DNA from: Bdellovibrionales bacterium
GTDB lineage: Bacteria; Pseudomonadota; Alphaproteobacteria; UBA9219
Direction: 5' to 3'
DNA length: 64,000 bases
NCBI GenBank assembly: GCA_041662785.1
Contig: JBAZRW010000001.1
Span: forward strand, 455,781-519,780
Of the stretch, positions 28,618 through 37,942 are shown one piece after another. How positions within the stretch are numbered: the first letter of the stretch is position 1; each line of letters opens with the position of its first letter. The notes beneath the pieces are model-generated. The model was not told where the DNA came from. It worked only from the letters and a program-made list of their open reading frames with translations, and searched no databases. The translations under genes and the position numbers were made by a program.

Positions 28618-29910
28618 ATGAAAAACGTCGTCGTTGTCGGGGCCCAGTGGGGCGATGAAGGCAAAGGGAAAATTGTCGATTGGTTGTCGTCTCGCGCCGA
28701 TGTCGTGGTGCGTTTTCAGGGCGGCCACAACGCCGGCCACACGTTGGTGATCGATGGCGTGACGTATAAGCTCAATTTGCTGCCATCGGGCATTGTGCGG
28801 TCGGGCAAATTATCCGTGATTGGGAATGGCGTGGTTATGGATCCTTGGGCGCTGCTTAAGGAAATTGACTCCATCGCGGAAAAAGGCGTGACGGTTACGC
28901 CCGACAATCTGATTATTGCCGAAAACGTGCCTCTTATTTTGCCCGTTCACGGGATTGTGGATCGTGCGCGTGAGGCCGCTAAGGGCGCTAGGAAAATTGG
29001 CACGACGGGGCGCGGCATTGGCCCCGCCTATGAAGATAAAGCGGCGCGGCGCGGCATTCGCCTGTGCGATCTTCGCACGCCCGATTTGCTGCGCGAGAAA
29101 CTGGATGAGCTTCTTGTCCACCACAACGCCTTGCTGCGCGGCTATGGCGCGGAGGAGCTTGCCCTTGAGGCCGTGTTTGCGGAAGTCATGGCCATCGCGC
29201 CAAAGATTTTGCCCTTTAGCGCCGTCGTATGGCAGCGCCTTGAAGCGGCGCGTAAGGCGGGCAAGCTGATTTTGTTCGAAGGCGCACAAGGCTCGATGCT
29301 GGATATCGATCACGGAACCTATCCGTTCGTGACGTCCAGCAATATCGTGGGCGGCGCGGCGGCGGCGGGTGCGGGCGTGGGGCCGAAAACGTTGGGGCGC
29401 ATCCTTGGCATCTGCAAGGCGTACACAACGCGGGTGGGATCGGGCCCCTTCCCGACCGAAGACACGGGCGACGTTGGCGAAGGTCTTGGCGCACGGGGCT
29501 TTGAGTTCGGTACGGTCACGGGGCGCAAGCGCCGCTGCGGCTGGCTGGACGCGGTGCTTGTGCGACAGGCCGCGACGATTGGCGGCATTGATGGTCTCGC
29601 ACTCACCAAGCTGGATGTTCTGGATGGGATGAGCGAGCTTAAAATCTGCCGCGCCTATAAACTGGATGGCAAGGAAATCGATCACCTTCCCGCCAACGCG
29701 GCTGAACAAGCCCGCGTTGAGCCGATCTATGAAACCTGCGCAGGCTGGAGCGAAAGCACGCGTGGGGCGCGGAGCTGGGCTGATCTGCCCGCTGGCGCGA
29801 TCAAGTATATCCGTTTGATCGAGGAATTGGCGGGCGTGCCCGTTACGCTTGTTTCAACAAGCCCAGAGCGTGACGATACGATTCTTGTGCGCGATCCGTT
29901 CGCGGATTGA
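28618..29910 (+). CDS. purA: Adenylosuccinate synthetase
   Basis: PurA makes adenylosuccinate from IMP, aspartate and GTP, the first committed step to [16 protein letters not shown] at the N-terminus contains the phosphate loop and catalytic Asp; [21 protein letters not shown] and the C-terminal VGSGPFPTE are present. The start is the ATG at 28618 with AGGA upstream; a frame beginning at 28564 would extend into the repeat and is rejected. The 430 residues are normal. Confidence 0.96.
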   Translation: MKNVVVVGAQWGDEGKGKIVDWLSSRADVVVRFQGGHNAGHTLVIDGVTYKLNLLPSGIVRSGKLSVIGNGVVMDPWALLKEIDSIAEKGVTVTPDNLIIAENVPLILPVHGIVDRAREAAKGARKIGTTGRGIGPAYEDKAARRGIRLCDLRTPDLLREKLDELLVHHNALLRGYGAEELALEAVFAEVMAIAPKILPFSAVVWQRLEAARKAGKLILFEGAQGSMLDIDHGTYPFVTSSNIVGGAAAAGAGVGPKTLGRILGICKAYTTRVGSGPFPTEDTGDVGEGLGARGFEFGTVTGRKRRCGWLDAVLVRQAATIGGIDGLALTKLDVLDGMSELKICRAYKLDGKEIDHLPANAAEQARVEPIYETCAGWSESTRGARSWADLPAGAIKYIRLIEELAGVPVTLVSTSPERDDTILVRDPFAD

Positions 29911-29977
29911 TTAGAACCATTCGCGTGAATCGGCTCGGTCAACATAAGAACTAGCCGTTTGCCGAAAAATTCAAAAA

Positions 29978-30095
29978 AACAAACGGGACTCCCGCTTACG
30001 CGGGAGTGATACCAAACGGCGCAGGAAACGACTCATTGAAAGAAACCAAATGGGATACCAGTCTTCGCTGGCATGACGGGGTGTGTGTTTGGTAT
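29978..30095. repeat. Palindromic element with perfect ATACCAAAC/GTTTGGTAT ends
   Basis: A first hairpin (CAAACGGGACTCCCGC / GCGGGAGTG) is followed by ATACCAAAC at 30009 and its exact mirror GTTTGGTAT ending at 30095. Between them are the GAAACGACTCATTGA arm also seen at 51843 and 6661, and an ATACCAGTCTTCGCTGGCAT hairpin. With the next element it fills the 337-nt gap after purA, where I see no gene. Confidence 0.75.
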
Positions 30096-30105
30096 TAACC
30101 CTTAC

Positions 30106-30239
30106 CGTCATCCCCGCGAAAGCGGGGATCCAGGGGACTGGGCGATGAAGAAATGCTCGTGAGGGCGGACAGAGCGGCTGGATCCCACGTCCATTTTCTT
30201 TCGCCTAAAAAGGCGAAGAGAAAATGTCTTGGGATGACG
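30106..30239. repeat. Long palindromic element with CGTCATCCC/GGGATGACG ends
   Basis: Perfect nine-base inverted ends enclose a CCGCGAAAGCGG hairpin, a middle stretch with GGATCCAGG / GGCTGGATCCC, and a TTTTCTTTCGCC / GGCGAAGAGAAAA hairpin. It stops eight nt before the sirB1 stop codon and may help end its transcript. Confidence 0.75.
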
Positions 30240-30247
30240 AAGGCGGA

Positions 30248-31105
30248 TTAATTCAGCCGCCAGCGAATCTCGCGTAGCATGACGTCGGTTTGCTGGGCGG
30301 GGATGGGGCCTCCGGCAAGGTCTTTGACGACCTCCAGCGCGGTGATGGCGGCGCGAAGATGGCCGCGCTCGGCCTGTAGGTAGCCCAGCTCTTTCCACAA
30401 ATCCTGATGGCGCGGCGCGAAAAGGATCATGCCTTGCAAGGTCGCAATAGCGGCTTCCACGCGATCTTGTGATAGAAGGCGGCGTTTGACGTTGTGTTGT
30501 AGGCGCAGCAACAAATCGCGGCTGCTGAGCGGCGTAAGAAGCTCTGAGGATAAGTCAAGAAGCGTGGGGCGATGCCTCTCTTCCTCAAGCAGGCTGTCCT
30601 CATCGTCAATAAAATAGTCGCCTGCCTCTTCAAGCTGACAGGTTTGCCCTGCGCGGAAAGGATCGATAACAACTTGTCCATCCCGAGCCGATAGGCGCAG
30701 CAAAAAGTGGCCGGAAAGGTCAAGGCCTGTCATGGCCCATCCCATGGCCGTCGCTACATGAAGATAGATCACGCCCAGCATAACGGGCGAGCCGCGACGA
30801 CGGTCGATGGTGTCCATCAAGTTCGTGGCGCGGGCGTCCTCGTTATGATTGTCATCGCCTTGATATTTGTTTTGCACGACCAGAACGTGACGCAAGCGCT
30901 GCAACTGCACATCAAGCGTTGTGGCCGCCCCACCCGCGCGCACTTGTTCGACCAGCACGGCTAAATGCTGACGATAGGGCGTCAGGTCTGCGCCTTGTTT
31001 TTCTAAGGACGCTAAGGCAAGCGCGGCTTCACCCAGAGAAAGGACGCCATCGTCCATTTCTCCCGCGCGGCGCAAAATGCGAAGTGATTCTTGTTGGGAA
31101 TTCAT
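30248..31105 (-). CDS. SirB1 family protein (transglutaminase-like fold plus TPR)
   Basis: The 285-residue protein has an N-terminal SirB1/transglutaminase-like domain (RRRGSPVMLGVIYLHVATAMGW, then DLSGHFLLRL with the conserved His, and VIDPFRAG) and a C-terminal TPR-like tail (LFAPRHQDLWKELGYLQAERG). The usual catalytic Cys of true transglutaminases is not evident at the GSP-VM position, as is common in this family. The exact function is not known. Cytoplasmic, no signal peptide. Confidence 0.85.
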   Translation of the reverse strand: MNSQQESLRILRRAGEMDDGVLSLGEAALALASLEKQGADLTPYRQHLAVLVEQVRAGGAATTLDVQLQRLRHVLVVQNKYQGDDNHNEDARATNLMDTIDRRRGSPVMLGVIYLHVATAMGWAMTGLDLSGHFLLRLSARDGQVVIDPFRAGQTCQLEEAGDYFIDDEDSLLEEERHRPTLLDLSSELLTPLSSRDLLLRLQHNVKRRLLSQDRVEAAIATLQGMILFAPRHQDLWKELGYLQAERGHLRAAITALEVVKDLAGGPIPAQQTDVMLREIRWRLN

Positions 31106-31225
31106 CGAATCACTTTACCCCAGTTTAAGACAAAAAGGAATCGAGAAAGCGGGAGCAGGGGGTGGGGTTGGCCTGCGGCGGCCTCTTTCCTTCCTCGTTA
31201 TCCCCTCCATTTTCGCCCCCCCCTT

Positions 31226-31436
31226 CGTCATCCCCGACAAGCGATGCTTCAGCATCGCGCGGATCGGGGACCTAGGGGACTGGGGACGATGCTGCTTTTT
31301 TAAAAGCTTTCAACCTGCCTACGCAGCTTCGCAGCTTCGGCAAGGCGGCAGGCTGGGTCCCGCATCTTCGCGGCGCTCCTGCGCCGCTTCGCCTGCCCCG
31401 CGAAGCCCAAAGGGCGTAGAGGGGTGCGGGATGACG
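31226..31436. repeat. Long palindromic element with nested GC-rich hairpins
   Basis: CGTCATCCCCG at 31226 is mirrored by CGGGATGACG at 31427-31436. Inside are GCGATGCTTCAGCATCGC and several GCTTCGC-type arms. It lies in the 519-nt gap between sirB1 and yraN. I see no gene in that gap; an open frame across it is made of the repeats. Confidence 0.7.
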
Positions 31437-31483
31437 GTAAGGGGAAGGCCGGAGCCGCGATCCCTTTCCTGCCCTCTGAACCC

Positions 31484-31671
31484 TCTTTCTCACAAAGGCG
31501 GTTCAAAAGCGTTTTGGATATGGACGGGCCAGTGCCCCCCCGTCACGCCGCCCTTGCGGCGTGCGAAAAGGAAAGCGCCCACGCCGCCCTTGCGGCGTGC
31601 GAAAAGGAAAGGAGGCCATCTTTCTCACAAAGGCGGCTCAAAGGCGTTTTGGATATGGACGGGCCAGTGCC
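31484..31671. repeat. Duplicated 3' end of yraN flanking a 32-bp tandem repeat
   Basis: 31484-31536 and 31619-31671 are 53-bp direct copies with two mismatches, 135 nt apart. The second contains the last codons and stop of yraN (HWPVHIQNAFEPPL); the first encodes the same tail without a gene. Between them lie two identical 32-bp units at 31544-31575 and 31580-31611, each with a CACGCCGCC / GGCGTG hairpin. This looks like a local duplication plus insertion. Confidence 0.85.
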
Positions 31672-32014
31672 AAGGCAGAACCAGCATCACGTCAAACCGA
31701 ATATCAAAGCCTGAAAAACCGCGTTGCCGCGCCAAAAAGAGAGAGCCTGTGCGTGCCAATCGTACCTTTTGATGATCCGAGACAGCCTCGCTGGCCTGCC
31801 GCGTGTCGGGGCGTGCTTTAACTTCGATAAAGGCCAGTGTTTTGCCCCGCATAACGATCAGGTCAATTTCGCCTTGGTGCGTTTTATAGCGGGTAGCGAT
31901 AATCCTGTAGCCTTTACTCCATAAGGCCACGCGGCATAGGGTTTCTGCCCAGTGGCCGCGCCGATGGGCAGAGAGCCCGCGCTGTTCTTTTGTCGTTTTG
32001 TAGTGAGGGATCAT
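31625..32014 (-). CDS. YraN family (UPF0102) putative endonuclease-fold protein
   Basis: The 129-residue protein has the restriction-endonuclease-like core of UPF0102: RGHWAETLCRVAL, YKTHQGEIDLIV and FIEVKAR, which gives the E...D...E-x-K pattern. The biochemical role is unknown; a link to DNA recombination or repair is often suggested. Its ATG at 32014 overlaps the stop of the dnaJ-like gene (ATGA), so the two are translationally coupled. An upstream frame would add 16 residues inside that gene and is rejected. Confidence 0.88.
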   Translation of the reverse strand: MIPHYKTTKEQRGLSAHRRGHWAETLCRVALWSKGYRIIATRYKTHQGEIDLIVMRGKTLAFIEVKARPDTRQASEAVSDHQKVRLARTGSLFLARQRGFSGFDIRFDVMLVLPWHWPVHIQNAFEPPL

Positions 32015-32952
32015 GCCCACCCCAATTTTTTGCGAGGGGTATAGGCCTTCTTTTTGGCCCATTTCTCGATAAAGGTCGTAAGATCGGCGTCCTCGCCTTC
32101 GGGCAACATAACTTTAAGCGTGGCGAACATGTCGCCTGCCTCGCCCTTGGCGCTCGGAATGCCTTTGCCTTTTAGGCGCATGACGCTGCCCGTATTCGCG
32201 CCCTTATGAACGCGCACGGAAACCGAGCCGTCCAGTGTCGGGATCGTTACTTTTTCGCCTAAAAGCGCTTCAGATAGGCTAATGGGAACATCCAGATGAA
32301 GGGCGTTTCCCTCGCGCCGGAAAAAGGGGTGAGGCGCAACCTTAATCTCAATCAGTGCTGCCCCCGCGCCACCCTCGCCCGCTTGGCCAAGGCCACGCAA
32401 ACGCAGCTTATGGCCGTCCTCGGTTCCGGCAGGGATGGTGACGTCAATGGTTTTTTGGCTATCCAGCGTCAGGCGTTTTTTACCGCCAAGGCAGGCCTCA
32501 ACAAAGGGCACGGTGATGGTATAGGCAACGTCTGCGCCTTTTTCTGCCGGAGCCCTTGTGCCACCTTGCCGTGATGAGCGGAAAAACTCGGACAGGATAT
32601 CATCCATGCCCATGCCGCCGTTAAAGCCAAAGGGATTGCCGCCTGTTCCTGCCGAGCGCCGCGTACCACCTCGTGCGCTGCCGTTGCCGAAAGGATCACC
32701 GTTGCCTCGTGGGCGATAGCCTTGTTCTTGGCCTTGGTCATCGATCTCGCCGCGATCATAGCGTGCGCGTTTGGCCGCATCGCCGACAAGGTCATAGGCG
32801 GCGGTGATTTCCTTGAATTTTTGCTCAATGCCCTTGCTACCGCCCTGATTCAGGTCAGGGTGATATTTCTTCGCCAGCTTGCGGTACGCGCTTTTGATTT
32901 CGGCAGCGGTGGCCGAGCGCGTCACGCCAAGGGTTTGATAGGGATCGCTCAT
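32011..32952 (-). CDS. DnaJ-family co-chaperone of CbpA type
   Basis: The J-domain (residues 1-70) has the HPD motif at 31-33 (KYHPDLN). A Gly/Arg-rich linker (about 75-130, with FGFNGGMGMDD) leads to two C-terminal beta domains (ITVPFVEACLGG..., VPISLSEALLG) and no CxxCxGxG zinc centre, which matches CbpA-type proteins rather than DnaJ. It should stimulate DnaK. AAGG precedes the ATG. It forms an operon with yraN downstream. Confidence 0.9.
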   Translation of the reverse strand: MSDPYQTLGVTRSATAAEIKSAYRKLAKKYHPDLNQGGSKGIEQKFKEITAAYDLVGDAAKRARYDRGEIDDQGQEQGYRPRGNGDPFGNGSARGGTRRSAGTGGNPFGFNGGMGMDDILSEFFRSSRQGGTRAPAEKGADVAYTITVPFVEACLGGKKRLTLDSQKTIDVTIPAGTEDGHKLRLRGLGQAGEGGAGAALIEIKVAPHPFFRREGNALHLDVPISLSEALLGEKVTIPTLDGSVSVRVHKGANTGSVMRLKGKGIPSAKGEAGDMFATLKVMLPEGEDADLTTFIEKWAKKKAYTPRKKLGWA

Positions 32953-32976
32953 GCCTTGTTATAGAACAAAAAGGGC

Positions 32977-33450
32977 TTACTGCACAATCTTCCATGAGCC
33001 ATCACGTTGCTGACAAGCGCGGCCATAGCCTTGCTGCTTTTGCCCGCCGACCGTGATGGTTTGCTGGAATTCGCGGCAATACGCGCCGTCATTGGCATAG
33101 CCATCACGAATGGGCGTAATGGTTCCGGCGTTGCCGCTTTGGGGATTATTCCACGTGATTTGCTGGCCAACAGGCGCGGTATAGGCGCGAGAGGTCGCCC
33201 CGCCCATGGCTGAGCGGTCGGCATTATCCAGCGAAGAGCCAATCTCGTTGCCAAGCCAGCCGCCCAAAACAACGCCCGCTGCCGTAGCCGCCAGACGGCC
33301 AGAGCCTTTGCCGATGTTGCTGCCCAATAGGCCGCCAACAGCCGCGCCGCCCAGTGTGCCGACACCTTCTTTTGTGCCCATATTTTCCGCCTGACAGGCA
33401 GAGAGCAAAAGAGCGAGGGCGAGGACGCCAAGAAGAGGACGATGAAACAT
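32977..33450 (-). CDS. Glycine-zipper lipoprotein of the rickettsial 17-kDa antigen type
   Basis: A lipoprotein signal (MFHRPLLGVLALALLLSAC) puts the lipidated Cys at residue 19. It is followed by a glycine-zipper region (GTLGGAAVGGLLGSNIGKGSGR, then GVVLGGWLGNEIG) and a C-terminal domain with CREFQQTITVGGQ and ACQQRDGSWKIV, the layout of the 17-kDa surface antigen / Gly-zipper 2TM family. Likely outer-membrane anchored. GAGG lies before the ATG. The 152-nt gap to the CDF gene holds a GATTAGG / CCTAATC inverted repeat (33488-33508) that could be an operator. Confidence 0.88.
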   Translation of the reverse strand: MFHRPLLGVLALALLLSACQAENMGTKEGVGTLGGAAVGGLLGSNIGKGSGRLAATAAGVVLGGWLGNEIGSSLDNADRSAMGGATSRAYTAPVGQQITWNNPQSGNAGTITPIRDGYANDGAYCREFQQTITVGGQKQQGYGRACQQRDGSWKIVQ

Positions 33451-33635
33451 GGGAAAACCTCATCAAAGATGGTTGAGCGAGAAGTCTGATTAGGAGCATA
33501 CCCTAATCCGTAATCAAGGCGCAACTATGGCTAAAAAAGGCTGTCAAAAAGGGGGAAGGCCGCTAAGGTAGAGGCCTGTAAACCCCTTCCCCTGATTCGT
33601 CGTGGGGGGGCAGCCCATCAAAGGATATGTTTTTG

Positions 33636-34577
33636 ATGAATAAACCGTCGCGCTTCCTTCTTTCCGCCAACAAGCTTCGTCAGGTGACTTCCTATGCCAG
33701 CGTGGCTGTAGCGCTTTCTTTGATTGCGGCCAAGCTGGTGGCCTATATGGCCACGGATTCGGTCGCCCTTTTGTCGTCGTTGGTTGATTCAGGCGTTGAT
33801 TTGCTGGCTTCGTTGATTACAGCCTATGGCGTTTTTATCGCGCTGCGGCCCCCTGATCGCGATCACCGTTTTGGCCATGGTAAGGCTGAGGCGCTGGCGG
33901 CGTTAGCGCAGGCGATCTTTATCTTTATGTCCTCTGGTCTTCTGATCAAAGAAGCGGTTCATCGTTTCTGGAATCCTGCACCGCTTCAACGCCTAGACAT
34001 TGGCTATGGGGTTATGGGCTTGGCGGTGGTTATGACCATCGCTCTTTTGGCGCTTCAGACTTATACGATCCGGCGCACGCGCTCTTTGGCCATCGCTTCG
34101 GATCGCCTGCATTATGTTGGTGATGTTGCCATTAACATTGCCGTTATGGCTTCCTTTGCGCTTGGCGAGGCGGTGGGTGTTCCTTGGCTTGATCCGCTTT
34201 TTGCCTTACTCATTGCGGCCTCAATGTGCATTGGGGCGATCAAGATTACGCGGCAGACCTTGCTTGTCCTGATGGATGCCGAGATGCCCGAAAAAGATCG
34301 TGAAGCCATTGTGGCGCTGGCGATGTCTGTTAAGGGCGTTTTGGGCGTCCATGATTTGCGTACGCGGTTTGGCGGAGAAAGACCCATCATTGAGGCGCAT
34401 ATCGAAATGCCAGCGACCCTTTCCCTTGTCGAGTCGCATGATATCGCCGAGGCCGTGATGGCCAAGATTGAAATAGCGTATCCCAAAGCCGATGTGTTGG
34501 TTCATCAGGATCCTGCAGGCGTTCAGGAGCATCGGCTGGATACCGTGATCGAACAAAACGACCCCGTCAAAGAGTAG
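33636..34577 (+). CDS. Cation diffusion facilitator (FieF/CzcD-like) metal exporter
   Basis: The 313-residue protein has six predicted helices. Metal-site residues lie in SLVDSGVDLLAS (helix 2) and HYVGDVAINIA (helix 5), and a His-rich loop (DRDHRFGHGKAE) follows helix 2, as in FieF. A cytoplasmic C-terminal domain (MSVKGVLGVHDLRTR) is present. It should export Zn, Fe or related divalent ions using protons. The ATG at 33636 fits AAGGA ten nt upstream; an ATG at 33627 is too close. It ends 17 nt before the next gene and is likely co-transcribed. Confidence 0.9.
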   Translation: MNKPSRFLLSANKLRQVTSYASVAVALSLIAAKLVAYMATDSVALLSSLVDSGVDLLASLITAYGVFIALRPPDRDHRFGHGKAEALAALAQAIFIFMSSGLLIKEAVHRFWNPAPLQRLDIGYGVMGLAVVMTIALLALQTYTIRRTRSLAIASDRLHYVGDVAINIAVMASFALGEAVGVPWLDPLFALLIAASMCIGAIKITRQTLLVLMDAEMPEKDREAIVALAMSVKGVLGVHDLRTRFGGERPIIEAHIEMPATLSLVESHDIAEAVMAKIEIAYPKADVLVHQDPAGVQEHRLDTVIEQNDPVKE

Positions 34578-34594
34578 GGAGCCAAGAAGAGGGT

Positions 34595-36964
34595 ATGCTT
34601 GATCTTGTTTTAACGCCCGCCGCTTTTTTGCACGCTGCGGCCCTTATCGGCCTGATTTTTTGGGCGTGCCGAAAAAGAAAGCTGCCATGGAACGACATGC
34701 CCTTTTTTGTTGCGCTCGTGTTATGGGCGACGTTGGTGCTGGCCGCGCACTTTACGGGCGCGTTTAATGCCTTAAACCAGCTGGATGTTTATGTCCCCAT
34801 GAGCTTTGTGGCGCTGGGGATCATGCTGGCGCTTGTTTCCTTCCTTTGGCGGATTCCCGTGGCGACGCCGCTTCTCGTCAAACCAGCCTTACCCTTTGCG
34901 ACAATCGAGCATGAGAAAACGCGCCGGATTCTGTTTTGGTTTTTGATTGTGACGCTGGCGTTGTTTGCGCTGATCAGCCTTGTGCTCGGGCAGGGCGTTT
35001 ATCCCGACAATGCGGACTCGATGATCTACCGGCTGCCCCGCGCCATTTGGTATGTCAGCCACGGCAATTTGCTGCACCCCTTTGACGCGCCCGACAACCG
35101 CATCCTTTATTATCCGCTGGATGGCGTGGCGCTCTATATCCCGCTCGTCCTGTATAATTTGCCCGGAACGTGGCACGCGATGCCGTCCCTTTTGGCGTGG
35201 CTTATGATCGTCTATACGACCTATCGCTTTGGGCGCGCCCTTGGCGGCGACCGTCTGCTGGCGCTGCTGGCCGCGTGGCTGGTAGGCATGACACCCAGCA
35301 TTCTGGCGCAGGCGACCTCAACGAATGACGAGATTCTAACCGCCGCCGTTTTGTTGTGCTCCCTTTACATGGGCTGGCGTTGGCTGGTAACGGGGCGGCA
35401 TGCCTATTTCTTCATGGCGGGGCTGGCGCTGGGGCTAAGCGCGGGAACCAAGCTGCACATCGTCTTTTTGATGCCGATCGTTGCGCTTGTGGGGTTGGTC
35501 GCGTTGTGGCCGCTTCGCCAAGCGCCCGTGCGGCTTCGCCTGTGGGGCAAAGCGATAGGATGGAAGACCGCGCTTTTGACGGCGTTGATTGTGATCGTGA
35601 TGTTCGCGCCGTTCTTGTTTTACAATTACGCTTCGGTGGAGCGGTTCTATTTCTTCGACGATTTCAAGAAAGATGTCTTCAACCTGTCGGCCAATTTGAC
35701 CATAGGCCTTCAAAATCTTTTGATCTACCTAAGCCAGATGATGCTCTCGCCGATTGCGGACATGAATATGTGGCCCATCGCGAATGATCGGCAGGGCTTT
35801 AACTCGGCGTTGAACGCGTTGGTCAACCCATTGATTAAGCCCCTCTTAAGTCAAGACCCGACGCACTATCATTTAAACTATCGCTTTGTCGGGGTAACGA
35901 TCCCCGTGTCCGTCCGTTTTGTCGAGTTTTCCCTGTGGTCGGCCTTTGTGTGGCTGCTGTGGCCGTGGCAGGGCATCCTTGCGCTCCGGCAACGGTTTCC
36001 TTTGCGCCCCCTCTTTTTCCTTTTGGCGATGACGCCGCCTTTATGGCTGCTTTTGTGGTCGTTTTCGACGCTTTATATGGAAGGAACGGCGACCTATTTC
36101 ACCTTTTATCTGGTCTGCGCCGCGCCCGCCGCCATCATGGTTTTTTCGCCCATCAAGAAAACCGTCTGGCACGAACTGCGCTGGGTCATGGTGTTTCTTG
36201 TCGTGTTTTCGAACCTGATTATCGACCATAATCTGGTAATGTATAGTGGCTTTCGCGCGTTGCCGGATTTGTTCTTTGCGCAAAAAATCCCCTATGATTG
36301 GCTTTTGGCCGAAGACCGCATCATTGACGAGATTCGCGCGGCGGACAGAATTCGCGTTGTCATGACGCATGAGAAAATGCCCTATTTTGGCTATATGCAT
36401 TGGAATCCCAAGGCCACCTATTACTCTCCGTTTTCGATTAAGGATCCGGCGGCGATCCCGAATTATCAGGACGTCTTGCAGATACTCCCTATCTCGGGTC
36501 TTTCCATGTACGGCTATATGCCTGTCAAGATTCCGGGCAAGCGGACGGTGGGGCCAACCTATCTTGGTGCGGTGCGGGCGATTGGGCGCGAGGCTGTCTT
36601 TGCCGTGGGCCATGGGATCGAAAAAAAATACCCCGAAGAATCAAACTATCTTATTCTGCAAGCCAGAATAGAGCAGAAGGATAAGGATGCTTGGGAAATT
36701 GTCATGGATCCCAACCCCATGGGGTTCTCGCTTGATGATCAATTGACGTTTGCCTATGAGATCAAGAACGATGGCACTGTTTTGGCGCGGCACGATCCCG
36801 TAAAAAACCCCTCGTTTAAGATAACCCTGCCCTTCAGTCCGTATGAAATGAACCTAAACCTAACCATTATCGTGGCCTCGGCTTGGAGCGGGAAGGAGCT
36901 GACGCGCGTGACCTATCCCTTGGGTGGCAAGGGTAGCTGGCTTCCCGAAGGTGGCGAGTACTAG
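34595..36964 (+). CDS. Large membrane protein with GT-C glycosyltransferase-like features
   Basis: This 789-residue protein has about eleven to thirteen membrane helices in the first 560 residues and a C-terminal soluble domain of about 220 residues. The first large loop has YPDNADSMIYRLPR, which resembles the acidic motif in the first periplasmic loop of GT-C (dolichyl- or undecaprenyl-phosphate-sugar using) transferases, and FDAPDNRILYYPLDG follows. No known subfamily is clear to me. The Asp residues and topology support a lipid-linked sugar transferase, but this is inference. It follows the CDF gene by 17 nt; the two roles are not obviously linked. Confidence 0.65.
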   Translation: MLDLVLTPAAFLHAAALIGLIFWACRKRKLPWNDMPFFVALVLWATLVLAAHFTGAFNALNQLDVYVPMSFVALGIMLALVSFLWRIPVATPLLVKPALPFATIEHEKTRRILFWFLIVTLALFALISLVLGQGVYPDNADSMIYRLPRAIWYVSHGNLLHPFDAPDNRILYYPLDGVALYIPLVLYNLPGTWHAMPSLLAWLMIVYTTYRFGRALGGDRLLALLAAWLVGMTPSILAQATSTNDEILTAAVLLCSLYMGWRWLVTGRHAYFFMAGLALGLSAGTKLHIVFLMPIVALVGLVALWPLRQAPVRLRLWGKAIGWKTALLTALIVIVMFAPFLFYNYASVERFYFFDDFKKDVFNLSANLTIGLQNLLIYLSQMMLSPIADMNMWPIANDRQGFNSALNALVNPLIKPLLSQDPTHYHLNYRFVGVTIPVSVRFVEFSLWSAFVWLLWPWQGILALRQRFPLRPLFFLLAMTPPLWLLLWSFSTLYMEGTATYFTFYLVCAAPAAIMVFSPIKKTVWHELRWVMVFLVVFSNLIIDHNLVMYSGFRALPDLFFAQKIPYDWLLAEDRIIDEIRAADRIRVVMTHEKMPYFGYMHWNPKATYYSPFSIKDPAAIPNYQDVLQILPISGLSMYGYMPVKIPGKRTVGPTYLGAVRAIGREAVFAVGHGIEKKYPEESNYLILQARIEQKDKDAWEIVMDPNPMGFSLDDQLTFAYEIKNDGTVLARHDPVKNPSFKITLPFSPYEMNLNLTIIVASAWSGKELTRVTYPLGGKGSWLPEGGEY

Positions 36965-37041
36965 GCTAAAGGGGTGACGTTTGCGGTAAAATAGGATAAG
37001 TTTAGAAAAAGAGTCGGGGAAGAAAACAAAGGGTTTAAGGC

Positions 37042-37692
37042 ATGGCACTATCACAAGTTTTCGGCGATTTGCAGCGGCGCGGGTTGATGCTGGTGCTTTC
37101 CTCGCCTTCGGGTGCGGGGAAGACCACTATTTCTCGCCGCTTGCTTGAGACGGAAGCCGACCTAAGCCTATCGGTGTCGGTGACGACGCGCGCGCCAAGG
37201 GCGGGCGAGGTTGAGGGGACAGACTATCATTTCGTCGATACGATTGACTTCAACTTGATGGTGAATCGCGATCAATTACTGGAACATGCCAAGGTTTTCG
37301 GCAATTATTATGGGACGCCGCGTAAGGCGGTTGAGGACACCTTAGCGCAAGGGCATGATGTTTTGTTCGATATTGATTGGCAGGGAACGCAGCAGCTGGC
37401 CGAAAAAGCGCGTGACGACCTTGTCAGCGTGTTCATTCTTCCCCCCGATTGGCATGAGTTAGAGCGCCGCTTGTTTTCACGCGCACAGGATACGCCTGCC
37501 GAAATTAACCGCCGCATGGCGAAGGCCACCGATGAAATGAGCCATTGGGCCGAGTATGATTATGTGATTATCAACCGCGATCTGGAATCCTCAACCGAGG
37601 CGGTTTGCGCCATCTTGCGCAGCGAGAGGCTAAAGCGCCGCCGTCTGGTCGGCCTTGCCGATTTTGTGAAAGGCTTGCAGGCGGGGGCTTAG
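37042..37692 (+). CDS. gmk: Guanylate kinase
   Basis: Gmk phosphorylates GMP to GDP. The P-loop SSPSGAGKTT lies at about 22-31, the GMP-binding VTTRAPRAGEVEGTDYHFV follows, and the lid VFILPPDWHELERRL with the C-terminal YDYVIINRDLESS are typical. The 216 residues are normal. It converges on ksgA, with a palindromic element between them. The order ksgA / gmk is common in alphaproteobacteria. Confidence 0.96.
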   Translation: MALSQVFGDLQRRGLMLVLSSPSGAGKTTISRRLLETEADLSLSVSVTTRAPRAGEVEGTDYHFVDTIDFNLMVNRDQLLEHAKVFGNYYGTPRKAVEDTLAQGHDVLFDIDWQGTQQLAEKARDDLVSVFILPPDWHELERRLFSRAQDTPAEINRRMAKATDEMSHWAEYDYVIINRDLESSTEAVCAILRSERLKRRRLVGLADFVKGLQAGA

Positions 37693-37736
37693 TCTCTGAA
37701 ATAAAACGTGGTCTGTGTTTTGTATTAAGCCGTTGC

Positions 37737-37891
37737 TGTCATCCCCGCGACCTGTCGCGCCGAAGCTGCGAAGCAGCGTAGGGGGAAGGCGGGGATCCCG
37801 TTTTCTTTTTTCAAAAAGCATCACAAACAGCTTTGGCGTTAACGGAGCGCGTGCCGAAACAAACTGGATTCCCGCTTTCGCGGGAATGACG
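37737..37891. repeat. Composite palindromic element between gmk and ksgA
   Basis: A core with GTCATCCCCGCGACCTGTCG, an inner GAAGCTGCGAAGCAGC arm and GCGGGGATCCCGTTTT (37737-37804) is nearly the same as 45196-45260. A second core, GGATTCCCGCTTTCGCGGGA, ends in ATGACGG at 37891. It probably separates the convergent gmk and ksgA transcripts. Confidence 0.75.
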
Positions 37892-37942
37892 GAAGGGGGG
37901 AATATGCGGGATGCTTCCTTGGAAGGGGGCATGCAGGAAGCC

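Noticed and set aside
31077..31772. A 231-residue open frame downstream of sirB1
   Set aside because: It is built from the palindromic element, the 32-bp tandem units and the yraN tail copies, and is Arg/Pro-rich noise.
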